From positions 8,370,001 to 8,434,000 of the forward strand of contig NC_088175.1 in the NCBI RefSeq assembly GCF_028769735.1: DNA of 64,000 nucleotides, read 5' to 3'. The stretch is from Zonotrichia leucophrys gambelii. Its lineage: Eukaryota > Chordata > Aves > Passeriformes > Passerellidae. The notes below the pieces were generated by a model. It did no database searches. It was not told the DNA's origin and saw nothing but the letters and a program-made list of their open reading frames with translations. Position 1 is the stretch's first letter, and each line of letters begins with the position of its first letter. Shown here piece after piece: positions 12,601 through 25,350 of this stretch. The position numbers were made by a program, and so were the translations under genes.

Positions 12601-12830
12601 CTTAGGACAAAAGACTGGGGCCTGTCATAAAGAATTGAAAATATGATAATATAACAACAAAGAGGAAAAGGGACACGGCAGTAACTTCAGTGAGACCATA
12701 GAAATACTAAGGATGTGTTTGTAGGAAATCACTCTCTGAAAGTCCATTGCTCACAACTTTTTCATTTTGACAGGTAATGCTTGAATCTACTGACTGTCTC
12801 ACTTGAGACTTCCTGAGTTGTGTTATTAGG
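6661..12830. other. Unique sequence, no gene supported
   Basis: About 6 kb with no recognised transposon or RNA gene. A minus-strand frame at 9019-9264 has a faint resemblance to one LDL-receptor YWTD repeat. It is isolated, has stops on both sides in its frame, and is treated as unproven. The block at 10160-10500 is slightly richer in GC and has no identifiable origin. Confidence 0.55.
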
Positions 12831-12831
12831 T

Positions 12832-12935
12832 TGGGGGTTTTTTCCCTTGTTCGTTTTTTTGTTGTGGTTTGTTTACTTGTTTTTTTCATGGGTTTTGGTG
12901 GGTTTTGGTTTTTGGGGTCTTTTTCTGCTGGCACC
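12832..12935 (+). repeat. T/G-rich low-complexity tract
   Basis: Runs of T separated by GG or GGG (GGTTTT, TGGGTTTTGG and similar) fill about 100 bases. This is one of several such tracts in the window and the strand complement of the A/C tracts. Confidence 0.8.
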
Positions 12936-15900
12936 CTTATCCTTTGTAATTCTAGCACAGGATTTAAGTGTTAACTTCAAATCCTGCATGGATACACTGA
13001 CGTCTTTTCCCTTTACAGAACTTACAGATGGAGAAAAGAACCCTACTGCACAGGAGATTTGAATAGGTGGATAAGTACCAGTGAAAGTCTTTGCATAAGG
13101 AAAAGAATTCTATTTTATAACTCAACATGAGAAGCATAGATTACTTTGCACATACTTATTAAGATTAGTCCATAAGAATTCATTACTGGCATCTTACTGG
13201 AGAAATTAGTTATTTCTTTCTCAGTCAAAGATAACACATAAAACTTTGTTTGTACAGCAGACAATTAAGATGGAGGTTATTTCCTAACACTAATGAAAGT
13301 TCTCCCTTAGAACCATTGCAAATTTCTATGGACCTCTAACCTGTCATTTTCTTCTGTTTAGTTCATTGTATTTTGCAACAAAGAAAACTGTACCCGACTG
13401 TGCACAGAAAAAGAAAAACCCTTTTTCAGACAAAAGAAGCAAAACTCTTTTGTTACAAAAAATAGCACAACTTCAGAAAAGATATTTCCTAATAGAGATC
13501 ACTTGGCTATTTGACTGTTTTCAGCATGCAGAGGGTTAAGCTCAGCTGAGAATGCCAGACATACCTGTATTCATTCCATTTTGAATAAAGTGACAAATTC
13601 CTATTCTTGGTCACTGGAGCAAAAAATTAGCCCTGTGCTTCAGTGAAAGGTCAACATGGGAAGAAATAAACAGGAGGTGAGAGGTCATGACCTGTGTCTA
13701 GAACAGCAAAAAATGGCTGAACAAAAAAAAAAGTTAATTCTACTGTACACTGTACTTTCCATATAGTCAGGTCCCATTTGAAATGCAAAGCACCCCTAGA
13801 GTGTTGTTCTGGAAAAATCAAGATTGAAATGTGTGCATATTTATTTATTTATTTATTTATACTGCTGTTTTTGTACAGGCCCCATTGGTTGGGTCTATTT
13901 TAAATAACTCCTGTATATACATATGTATTCCTATGATCTGGGACCTCATGTATCCAGGAGATGTTTAACTGATCAAGCCCAGAGAATTCTGTGGCTGTCC
14001 ATACCTTTTGGTCATATTTTCAGTGATTACTACAGACCTAGAAGTGCTCAGGGAGGAGAAGCAGTCACCAATGGGAGCAAGAGCTGAATCAGATACTGAA
14101 GGTATTGGAAAGAGGCTACAAAACCAGAGCTTAGCTCTACTACTTTTGTTTGTGCTCAGCCTCTGTCACTGACAGACTAATCCCATCTGATGCTGAATAT
14201 CAGTTCTACCTAGTCCAGGTGTAGAGGAGCCATCTTCTGTGCCCTGAGTAGATGGACACCTACCCGTAGTTGTAGAGGTGTAACTACCAGCAGCAGCAAA
14301 CAGCAGACCAGAGAAAGTAAATAAAAGAATATTTCTCCAGCCGAAAGTGGTGTTCAGTGATACACCTCATGCACTGGGAACTGTGGAGAAGAGAGAAAAA
14401 CTTCTTCAGAACATAGCACTTCTGGGAGAGCTTGCTGCTCTCAGCAGCCTGGGGATACCTCCCAAATCCCTTTTGAAGTGTCCTGCAGGAACAGGTCTGG
14501 GGAAAACATCAATGTCCACTTCTTTGGGATTTTGACTGCAGAACCAAAAAAAAAGGCATGACAGAAAAAAGCCTTCTCTGAATGTGCATATGGTTGACAG
14601 AAGGGCTAACTAAGAAAGAACAGCTCTGCCAGAAATGCTTTTTTTCTCTTTAAATACCAATACAAAATCAAGGTGTTGAACCAAAGAACATCTCCATGGA
14701 TCATGCAGTATTGATTTATAGGGTATTTGACTTTGCAAAAAGAAAGCATTCAAGGTGGCAGAAGAGTCGTTGCTCAATGTGCAATGCTTGGCAAAATGAT
14801 CTTTTTTTTTCCATTTCTTCTTCTCTTATAACCAGTCTGGGAGGGGTTTTATGAAATATATCTTCATCGTAAATGATAATTCACTGCAACCAAAACTCTA
14901 AGCAGTAAAAGATTGATTTTTGGCTAATTTCCTGTCTCCCAAAAAATTAGGAACAAATGGAACCAAAATAATTGAAACAACCTGTTTCAACATTTTGAAA
15001 TCAAAAATCCCCTTTTTCATTTTAAGGTACTCTTTATTTAATAAGGTAAGTATACTTATGTGACAGAAAGGGAAAATTATGAAGGGAACAATTTTTTAAG
15101 GTTCTGAAATGAGTATCAATTCACTCAGCTACCTTCCAAGAATTTGGAATTTTATTTTTAAAATATATTAATCAGAGTGTCACAAAATGTCTGCATAAGA
15201 GCGAAATGCATCCTGCTGAGTTCTAGTTGTGAGGTTTCCTAAATGCTGCTGAATATGACAACCACATAGAATTAAGATGTAACAAATACCTTGAGAAAAC
15301 CACATATTTCATTGTATGGGCTTACATGAAGAGATTACAACTAAACTTTCAAAAACATGGAATCAGGATTTTTCTTCTTTTTTGCACTGAACTCTTTGTT
15401 TTATTTTCACATTTTTGCCTAGAATCTTACCAATGCTTTGCTAATTTAATCATATTCTTTTATTCTGAAATGGATATTTGCCTTCTGTTTGATTTATTTT
15501 CCTTTCTAGGACTAGCTTGTGTTTTTGGCTTAATATGTCTCATATTAGCAGCAGAGTTTTACAGTGTTTTGCCAGTTGGCACTTCATATTTCAGCAGGTT
15601 GAAGAGCAGTATGAGGTCTTGTGTGAAAAAACCCACCCAAATTAACCAGTTACAATCCTTTAGCAATTGTTTGTACGTATTTGCTACTGCACAGGAAACA
15701 GTGGTTCTGAGACCCCAGTGATGATTGTCCAGTGGATCCCAAAATGTATAAGACAAGTTAATTTCTATTGCAGTTCAGAGAAGACAGTAGATATACCAGT
15801 GGGACATATGTCAAAAAGAGAAAAAAAGGATAGTAGAAATTGGCATTACTTCTTAACATTTATTCTGTTTGCATGCTGTTGTGAGGTATATTGTTCTTTT

Positions 15901-17390
15901 GAAACCAAGCTAGAGCATTTATTCTGATGCTAGGAGAAACAAAACCAATCATCCCTTTTCTTCCCATTTCTGCATGGCAAGTGAATATAAATGCAAGTGA
16001 AATATAAAAAATAAACTGTATGATGAGAAGGCTGCATGATCCATTATCATTCTTAAGTGAAATTCAAATGAATGGATTACTATGGGAGAGGAGAATATGC
16101 ATCTTCTGTGTATCTTGCATATCTTCTGTATATTGATGTCTATCAAGTCTGTTCTGCTATGGCTGCAGAGTGCACGACACCGTGTCAATGTGACATCAAT
16201 TCTCAGAGCATAGTGAAAAGACTGATGCTAATTTTTTACAAGACTGGATAGAAAGAGAACAGAGGGCCAAGAAACCAGAATAATTTTTAGGTTTGCTCTG
16301 ACATGCCTAGTTCAGAAATCTTGATGTCAATTTGTACATAGAACTGAGAAATTAGTTTAGTTTTCGAACTGTCCTGAACTCTGAGGCAGTGGCTTAGATG
16401 AACAAATTCTTTTCTCTTTACCTGTCTGCACATGAATCCACAGCACACCTTGATATGGCTGTCCAAGATTTGACTCTTGGAAAGTGAAATGTTCTCTCTG
16501 CTGCAGCTTGAGACTATATGCAAAGCCCAGAGAATACAGCACAAGGTTGGTTGTTCAAATGGCGTTTCAAGCCAAGAACTTATAATGCTTCTTTGGGCCT
16601 TGCTATCACTCAGGTTCAGTTCTCAGCATTTCAGACACATCCCTGCTCTACAGCACTTTATGCCTAGAAGGAAGCTAATAGTGTTTATCATACCAAGGAC
16701 AGAGGTGCTTTTGTCAGGAACCAAGCCATTACTAGTGTGTTGGCTATCAGGTAAGGATGCAACCACAACACTCAGTGCTTTGAGATATCCCTCAGTCCTG
16801 TTAGCCAGGAGAGGCTGCACCAGGGCTGGGGTTCCTCCAGCACAGCCCTTCCTGTCCTCTCTATTCCATACCCAGAGTGATGGACATCTAACTCCCTGCT
16901 TTGCTGCAGCAAGATGTTAATTCCTCTCAAGCCTATGCCTGAATAAAGGGCTTCTCTTTGCTAAAAGGGACTCAAAATAAGGTATCAAATAAGAACGAAT
17001 CCTGATATCGTGAGTCAGCTCTGTCTGCATTCAATGGTCTGACAGTTGCTCATCACCAAAATCCTGAATAAGGTCATGTTATGCAAATAAAATGGCATTC
17101 TTTGCTTCACTCATATTGATGTGTAACTGCTTTCAGTGAGCCTTGAAGGGAGATGGGTGTGAGGGAATGAATTAACTTAGCTCTGGGGTAATTTTTCAGA
17201 GGTGTGTGTGGTATCAAAAAGGTAGTACCTTCTGGATAAAGCTCCTTTGCACTGCGTTCACATGGCCAAATGTTTATTACTTGGAATACATCACCAAATT
17301 AATTGAACTTAACATACAGACAATTTTTTTAAGTGGAATGGGAATTTTAAAGTTTGGGAAAAAAAAAGAATAAACCACAAAAAATGTGAA
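12936..17390. other. Unique AT-rich sequence with one tetranucleotide repeat
   Basis: No gene or transposon recognised. Open frames such as 15326-15721 (plus, 131 codons) are hydrophobic Phe/Leu-rich chance translations of T-rich DNA with no family resemblance. A (TTTA)n run lies at 13839-13861. Confidence 0.6.
13839..13861. repeat. (ATTT)n microsatellite
   Basis: More than five perfect ATTT units. Confidence 0.95.
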
Positions 17391-19177
17391 ATGTAAAATT
17401 TATTCTGCAATAATATTTTTATAATTAATTTTATGCACTATTTACATCACTAGTAAAATATACTGATTGTATCACACTGGAAGTGTTGATACACAAGTAG
17501 CTGCTTTTAACAAAGGTAAAGGTATTAATTATAAATTAATCAAAATTGCTTCTAATAAGACCGGGGGAGAGACAAAGAAAAACTGATCAGAAAAAGCTGA
17601 CACTTACAATGCTCTGTAAATTACTAGGTTTTGGGTTGGATGTTTTATGGTGTTTTTTTAGTTTTTTTTACATCTGCCTTGGATGATATGAAAAAATGGT
17701 GTCAGAGACATAATTACTAAATACATCTGAGATACAAACCCTTTTGTTGTTCTTTTAATCATTTGAGGAAAGAATATTAATTCCTTGGAAGATTTTTTGT
17801 CCTTTTCTACAAATAACAAGTAAAATTAACTAACAGCTCAATTATTTTGTTAATGAGGTATCTCCCCTCCCCACTGGCATGAATTCAGTTTAATTTTTTT
17901 TTTCAAATGTCTTCTATTCTACTATCAATCAAATATCTTTTTAGTGCATAATCAGGAAATCCTAATGGAGGGAAAAACAAGTTGGAGATGATGACAACTA
18001 CAGTGGCTTACTTATAACCACTGCCTGTCACACATGCAGTCATACTAGTGATTGCAGGTTGACTAAGGAAATGGAAAAGTACTTTAGAAACAAGGCAGTG
18101 ATAGAAGAGCCAAAGTTGAGGACTTTTATGAATGTTTAATTATTTACTCTATATAAGTTTGCCATGCCACATATAAATCCATTGTCCTGTCCCAGATGTG
18201 TCTTTAATGCACTGATTTTCATAGCTTTTAAGTAAAAGCATGCTGAAATGATGCCTTTACTTACCTTTTCATCCACATTAAGCACTTTTAATGAGTGCCT
18301 CCATGTTCAGAAAAGGTCTTTCCACTGCCTTGAGGGAGCAAAAGCAGAATTATATGATTTAAGTGGAACAAGTTTAAAAGGAATCATAAGGCAGTTTTTG
18401 GTGTGAATAGTTCACAACCAATTGACAGTCTAAAATATGCTTGCTTAAACTAGTCCAACAGTACCTTGAAATAAGAATTGTGACACAAATATAACAACTC
18501 TGCCCACCACCACCAAAAACACCAAAAACCCACCCAGAAAAAAAATGTAGAAGTAAATTTAAAAGCTATACACACTTAGTAGCTAATTCACAGTAAATAT
18601 TTTGATTGTCCAGAACTAATGTCAAACATTGCCTAGAATGGAAAATTACTTCAAAATGAAGTTGACAAGAACACTCTGCACTAGTTAATTTCCTGAGCAA
18701 TGCATACATTTATAATTTCCTGAAGCATGTGTTGGAATGATCCTGTCTGCAAGTGATGTGTATATGGCTGGTGACAGCATGGTCAATATCTGGGAAGAAA
18801 AATTGCAAAGTACTGGCAACAAAAAAAAGCTTTAAAAAATGGTGGGCAGTGCTTCTGTCTAGACACTAAGAAACATCCAAAGATGTAACTCTTGCAAAAG
18901 GGAAATTACAACTATGGGGGCAGATTCTTGTCATTTATTTTATTTGCTTCTTGAACTGCCTAGCATTGCTGAATTCTAGTAATTCAGACTGAAATACCTA
19001 AAAGAACAAGAGGACATGAGGCTGAATGTTTATTATAGTTATCACTGCTGCTAACTGTACTGAACTTTATAATAGCAGGGCAGAGCACTACAACTTACAA
19101 GAAAAAGAAAGTAGTTGCAAACTAGCAATATTCTACTCTGGACATCTATTGAAACTAATAATGAAAATAATAGCATG

Positions 19178-19206
19178 GTCTTTGGTATCTAAAAGATACC
19201 AAAGAC
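19178..19206. repeat. Perfect 13 bp inverted repeat with 3-nt loop
   Basis: The left arm GTCTTTGGTATCT (19178-19190) and right arm AGATACCAAAGAC (19194-19206) are exact reverse complements around a three-A loop. It would form a tight hairpin in single-stranded DNA or RNA. The stem is too short for a microRNA precursor and has no T-run typical of a terminator. It could be a chance palindrome or a templated-inversion product. Confidence 0.85.
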
Positions 19207-21460
19207 TAGAGTTGTCTCAAAATTTCCAGCTGATATTTTCAATCATGTCCTAATACCTTTTTAAAATTTTCCATGTTATCTACTACTCAGCAAGAAAATA
19301 AATAGGAAAAAAATTAGAAAATACATTTTTGTTTGGACCTGAATGTTTTATTTGGTTCTTCACAAACTGACAGGTTAAAAAATAGGCCAGGACCAATGGC
19401 ATGGTGTTCAAAAAAGCTAAGTGCTGGGTCCCAGAGTTTTAGCCACAAAACTCCCATGCAATGTAACAAACAATTTTATTGAATTTACAATCAGAGCTGA
19501 TGTATTTTAATCTCATTTCTAAGAGAATCCTTCTCCTGCTACTGATTCTCACAGGCTTATGTGATATGGTATCAAATTAAAAGAATCAACTCAATCTGAA
19601 GTTCTTAAATTGCTTCCAGAAATTATTTTTCCAGAATGTTTGCCTTAATATCTTTCTCCTCTGGAAGCAGATTCAGACCTCAGTGGCTGGCCATTAATTT
19701 CTCATCCACAGGAATAAAAAAGGCAGAAAATTTGACTTTATGCAGGAAGGAAACAAATTCAACTAAAAACTGAAACAAAAACCTTATGCTGCATGGTTCA
19801 TATCCAATATCTCTACAAATCCATTTATCCAAATTCACATTGGACATTTTGGCCTGAAACTGTCTAAATATATTCTATATCTAAAGACAAGATACTGTTT
19901 TTGTCCCTGCTGAAAAAGATATTTCTGTACATCATACCTTTGTTCAAAGGAAATGTTCTTTACCCTAACTTTATCTCAGAAGAAAAAGTTTGAGAAAATA
20001 TTTTACTCCTTGTGATTTTCATACATATTGATTTGATAGTTCATAAACTGAGCCAAACAAGAAAGGGAAGGATTATATGGACATTTCACCTCTTTTTCTG
20101 GAAATGAGATCAAGCACACACCTTGTAAAATAAGGAATAAGGACTACTCATTTTGTAAATAAGGAAGTATGCAAGAAGGAAAGCTATCTTTATTGGAGGT
20201 TTTGTGATAAAATAAAAATTAAATAAATATTATTTTCTCTCATTCTATTTTTCTATTAAAATCTATTATTTTTTATAAAAATTGAATTAATATGCTGGAA
20301 ATAATAATGGATTATTTATGGAATGTACAGAGACCCAGTTGTTCTTGGTAAAAGGTCCATAAACAAGTGCAAACCCAGTTAGAGAATAACAATATCCTAT
20401 TTTACATCTGAAATAAAGCAGGCTTCTTGTATACGTAGATTCACTAGCACAGTTAATGCAACTCAGTGGTAATGCCAGGCATGCAAAAAATATGTTAAAA
20501 ATAGCAAGAATAGTTGGGTTTTTTTAACATGATTCCGTAACCAAAAATAAACCATCTCTACTGGCACAATTAATCAACCAGCCTCTGGCCACAAACTTCA
20601 AGGGATATATCAGCAGGTAAAATCCATCCTGACAAACATAAAGCTGCCTCTCTTTCACCCACAATGAAAACATATACTATATGAAGAGAAAGTGACTGGT
20701 CCTTTTGCAGTGGCACCTGTCTTCTGATGATCCAACAGACTAAAATTTAAAACCCCTTTAAAGAAAACCTTAAGATGAAAGCATAGACTTTTATATTGCT
20801 TCCCTGAATACATGTAAAGTTATTGAAAACATTTGCAAACAATATTATTATACATTAATTTCAAAGAAAAAATTATCTGGAAAAATTTCAAGCTCATCTC
20901 CACCACATACTTTAATAGGGTTTACTTCTGTGAATTATAAAATGGAGAAAGCTTGAGGAAAATGATGGTCCTAAGACATGATGACAAGGTATAAAAAAAT
21001 GCTTTTGTAGCAGTTGGAAATTAGTACTTTTTTTTAAAGTAGAGTCGAAAATGTATTTTTTCAATACCATGACATATGGCAACTTTAGGTTTCAGAATAG
21101 CTTTCATAAGTCTGCAGTCTATAACATTGATGAAAAGGGTATATTAGAGACAAGTGCAAAATCTCTAAAAGATACAACATAGTTTTGTATTTGTGATAAA
21201 ATCAAGCACATAAATTTGTCTCACTTAAACTTTTGGAGATTAGTCCTGTTTTCATGTTGAATTTTCACACTGCCTATTGTGACCTCTGAATAATATTTTG
21301 AACAACATATAACTTCAATTTGGTTTGCACATTTTCCTTCACTTGCTCAGGATGTGTAACTGTATAAAAGTAAGTAGTATTGTCAGGGGTAAATAACAAT
21401 AGAGTCATATTCATTAGTCATTGTTCTTTTTCATAGTTACAAGATACATTTAGGATGCTA

Positions 21461-21541
21461 TTCCTAATTCTATATTAGGAATATGGAATTATTTCTAATA
21501 ATTCTATTAGGAATTATTCCTAATAATTCCTAATAGAATTA
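21461..21541. repeat. Nested AT-rich inverted-repeat cluster
   Basis: A perfect 19 bp inverted repeat pairs 21500-21518 with 21522-21540 around a 3-base spacer, and one more pair (21499 with 21541) extends it. Just upstream, TTCCTAAT (21461-21468) pairs with ATTAGGAA (21474-21481). The two palindromes share the CCTAAT/ATTAGG core, so the left unit can also pair with the right unit. The whole segment could extrude a cruciform or fold into alternative hairpins. No terminal repeats or target duplication of a known miniature transposon were identified. Confidence 0.85.
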
Positions 21542-21778
21542 GGATAGATTCAGAAAAAAAATATTTTCAGGTAGATAATATACAAATAGACTGTAGTTGT
21601 TCACATCTTTTCTATTGGAAAGTTATGCAGCTCTCCTGAGCTCAGAAAGTTTACTCCACAGGAGAGTTTGGCCCACTCCATACAGAACATAATAGCTTTA
21701 AGGGTGGCCTCTAATAGAGTGTAAAAAGACAGTAATTCTTTCTGCTCCTGAGGGGAAATCAGTGGCATTGGTAGACTG

Positions 21779-21820
21779 TTTTGGGTTGGGTTTTTTTTGG
21801 TTTTTTTTTAGGTTTTATTT
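21779..21820 (+). repeat. T/G-rich tract
   Basis: T runs of eight or nine separated by GG or GGG, of the same type as the tract near 12.85 kb. Confidence 0.85.
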
Positions 21821-24800
21821 CCATTTTAAAATCTTATGGAAAGATTAAAGATTCCTTCACATAAACTAGAAATAAGAGAAGGTTAGGTGAAGATGTGCAG
21901 AACCAAAATGTTAATAATGTGGAGCTATGGAGTCCTGAAAATAGTCATCCTTCTTTTGATTGAAGATGAGGTGCCAGAGGTGCTTTGTTCTGGTGCTTTC
22001 TCACAGTTGAAATGAAAGCATGAGATAAAAATGTATATACATTTCTAGGAGAAACAGCCAGAGTACATGAATGGAGTGGTGTTTGACCTAAGAGGTACAA
22101 CAGATAGTCTCTGATTTCCCTAAAAGAGTCTAGAATTTGATAACTTAGTAAAATGTTATCTAGGTAAAATTATGTACAAAACCTGTGTAAATAATACATT
22201 TGTAGATACAGTGAAAAAAAATACGGGACTCGAAGGATGGCAAAAATTAGGCATCTGAGATCCTACACCATGTTTCCATACTGGAATGAGTTCAAAACTG
22301 TGAGGTCATCTGAATGCTTCATGTAAAAACATTTTATATTGTTCCAGAAACAACCTTATTTTTTTTTTGCTTGACTTTTTTTTGGAAATACACTTTTATA
22401 GTTTGCAATATCAAACAGCTGTGATGGGAAACACACTGGAGGCATCAGATCCAGAAATATCTAAGATATATGACAGCTAAATGAAATTAGATTCCTTCCC
22501 CTCACTCCTCCTAGTCTTTGTCCTCCCTCCCACCCCATGTGATGCAAAATTAATCCAGGGATGGTTAAGATTTTTCTATTATTTTCATCAATTGTTCAAG
22601 CATCAGTAACTAAGAAATCACAGAAGTTAATTCCATTTGGACCAAAATTACTAAAATATTGAGCTTATCAACTTTATCAGCTTATTGGGGACTGATAAAG
22701 GACAAAACTGACCAATAAAACAAAACTATATAATGGAATTCATTGGCATTATGATTCAGCTCAGAGTGAGTTGCTTTTGTGTTTCCATGTCCTGCACATG
22801 AGTAAGTTGGAGATGACAGTAAGGGCTTCTCTCTGTCCACTGCTGGAACTGAAGCTATCAATATACACTCTGCAGCTTAAATGTTCTCATACCAGCATCC
22901 AATACTGACATAGGCCCTAGTATGCCAAAATATTTTACTATTATTTCTGGTGTCGTCAATAGGACTATCAATAAATATTTATAGCAGAACAAAAGGCTTA
23001 CATTTCATGTCCACTAAGTCCCTAATGAAACTCCAAGAGATTTTGACATATTATAGTGCAACTTGCAGAACATGATCCACAAGAACAGCCTCAACTTATC
23101 ACATGTACTTCTTGTTATGGGCAGAATTCCTCCAGATGTGGGTGCTTTCTAGGGGTTTCTAGAAAAAGCAGAATTCAAGTTTACAATTCATTTTGGGTAA
23201 GGCCTTTCTGAGTGTCATATAGAAAGTAGTGATAAAAATTCCAAAGGAGCTCAGCTGAATGTTGGACTCAGCAGGCAGTCGATAAGGCTCAGTTATTCAG
23301 TACCGACACAGCATGGCAAAGCTATGAAGACATTGCTTATTTCAGCTTCTATTGCCAAGGTTGGGTGCTTGACAACTCAATCAACAAAGGATGAAAATGG
23401 AAGAAAGAATCTGAATCACTGCCTTATGATGAGAAAGATATTCAGAATGATTTCTTTGTTCCTTCCTTTCAATAGGAGACTGTAGGGGAAGGATTAAGGG
23501 AAGCCTAAAACCCTAACAAGATCCAGAGCAATATGCAGTGGCATCAGCAATGGCAGCAATGACCATGCAAGAGTCCGAGGAGAAATTTGGTCACTTCAGA
23601 CACTTTACTTTCTTGTCTTCTGTGTAATCTTTCTCCGGTTATTCTCTTCCTGCATATTCCTTCCTTTACCTTAGTCTACTAAATACCCACCTACAGAGTG
23701 CATATTTTCCATGTGTCAAGTATGCAACCCTTCTCTTAGGCAGTGATTTTCTCACTCAGCACTTCCTCCTCAAATTCTTTCAGTGTCAGGCTCCCACCCA
23801 CCACAGTGACTGAAGATAACTATCATCCTGCTATTCAAATCCATGCAAGTAGATACATACCCTTTTTCCCCTTGTTTTCTCACATTTTGGTCTTAACTGG
23901 TTGGGGCAGGAGAATAAAGACAAGCAAATAGCACAGGGCCCATTACCCTTGGAAGTGAGCTCAGCTGCCTCAGAACTTAACATGTTTGTGCATCTTCTGC
24001 CCAGCGAAACATCTGATCAACACTTTTTGGAAGAAAATGACATCCATATATTTTCAATTATCTTTATTTCTGCTTGAAAAATTATGAACCATTGTTGGGC
24101 TCAGCCTTGCAAAGATAAATCTGGGTTTCTCAGATGGGGCAGACATTCATCATTCAACTGATACTATTACAGGGCAGTGAAGGCAGAGAGCCCTTATGCT
24201 ACTGGCACTACAGAAGTTATGGGGATTACTGCCAGAGGAAGCTCCTATGCAAACCAGTATGGAGGAGATTTTAAACTGGCCTGGTAAAAAGCTTGATCCA
24301 TTGTGAAGAAGTTTCTGGCTCCCATTTACTGAAATGTATGTAGACCTTTGTTGCACATTTTTTCTTGTATTCTTGTATTCTTTCTAGATTACCTACCAGC
24401 ATAAAAAGGACTCACAATATTTAAAAGTCCAGGTTTTAAATTCTCATTAGTTATCAACTGCCAGCTCCCCAAAATCCCCTTTTGTCAATGTGTGACCAGT
24501 TTGATGTCTTGAAGAAGCTTCAGGCTCTTCTATGTGATAAATCAGCATGGGGCAAAAACTTGCCTTTGTTGTTCCATTATAGACCATTCTCTCATCTTGC
24601 TCCTAGTTATTTTAAATTCTATATGTACCATTAACTTAAATGGAGATATCTGAAATTTATACTTGTATGTACATTGGCACAATGGATGCTGTTAATATTT
24701 GTGCTTCTTTGCTTCTCTGGCCAATGATCTGGCCAAACACAGTGTGCTGATGATGTTATTGGAAGTTGGAAAACTATTCTATCACTCCAGGCTTTACATT

Positions 24801-24899
24801 GGAATAAGTACAACTATCAGAGCCACTACTTACACCTCAGTATTATTTTTATTTGTACCATTATGCAGCAGTTGCTACTCTAGTGGAACCATTTAAAAA

Positions 24900-25350
24900 G
24901 AGGCCACACATTTCAAATGATAACTGCAAAGCCCTAGGCGTAAAATGGCAGATTTAAGGGTGCTTTAATGTTTCCTTAACATTACTTCAGCGTATTCATA
25001 CCTCAAGCATTATTTTCTAATCAAATGCAACACTGCAGAACGTGAGAGTGTTTGCACTCTCTTTCTATCAGTAAATGCACAAACTGAGAAGAATGTTCAA
25101 GTCCTGTTTTCAAATAGAGATGCGTTAGTGGGAAATAGGAGTGGATTGCCCTGCTGTCCTATGAAGCCGTCAAAAGCTGATGAAGCATTTTTCAATCATC
25201 TACAGAGCTGACATGCTCTGGATCCCAGTGCATTAAATAAATCTAATTATGACATTTTAATAAAATATGATAAAGGTGTTTATTTGAGGCCACAGTCTGG
25301 AAGAAATGCAGAACATGTTCCAACAATAAAGCTCCTGCACCTGGATGTTA
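24900..25350. promoter_or_regulatory. Candidate conserved non-coding element
   Basis: A repeat-free, evenly composed stretch with homeodomain-type sites, including TAATTA at 25244-25249 and TTTAATAAAAT after it. It also has a small hairpin, GAGAGTG paired with CACTCTC, near 25045-25065. All reading frames contain stops. It resembles vertebrate enhancer sequence in texture only; no conservation data are available here. Confidence 0.3.

Larger units (their letters stand above)
17391..24899. other. Unique AT-rich sequence with inverted repeats, no gene seen
   Basis: About 7.5 kb, among the most AT-rich parts of the window, for example 20210-20300. T/G tracts lie at 17627-17670 and 21779-21820, an A/C tract at 18507-18545, and two inverted repeats are listed separately. 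A smaller inverted repeat pairs 22672-22680 with 22692-22700. No exon, RNA gene or known transposon was recognised. Confidence 0.6.

Noticed and set aside
15326..15721. 131-codon hydrophobic plus-strand frame resembling a membrane protein.
   Set aside because: Phe/Leu/Ile richness follows from T-rich DNA. No family motifs and no splice or promoter context.
19178..19206. Hairpin whose arm resembles the start of miR-9 (TCTTTGG...ATCT).
   Set aside because: The mature sequence lacks a T after TCTTTGG, the rest of the microRNA and its long stem are absent, and a 13 bp stem with a 3-nt loop is far too small for a precursor.
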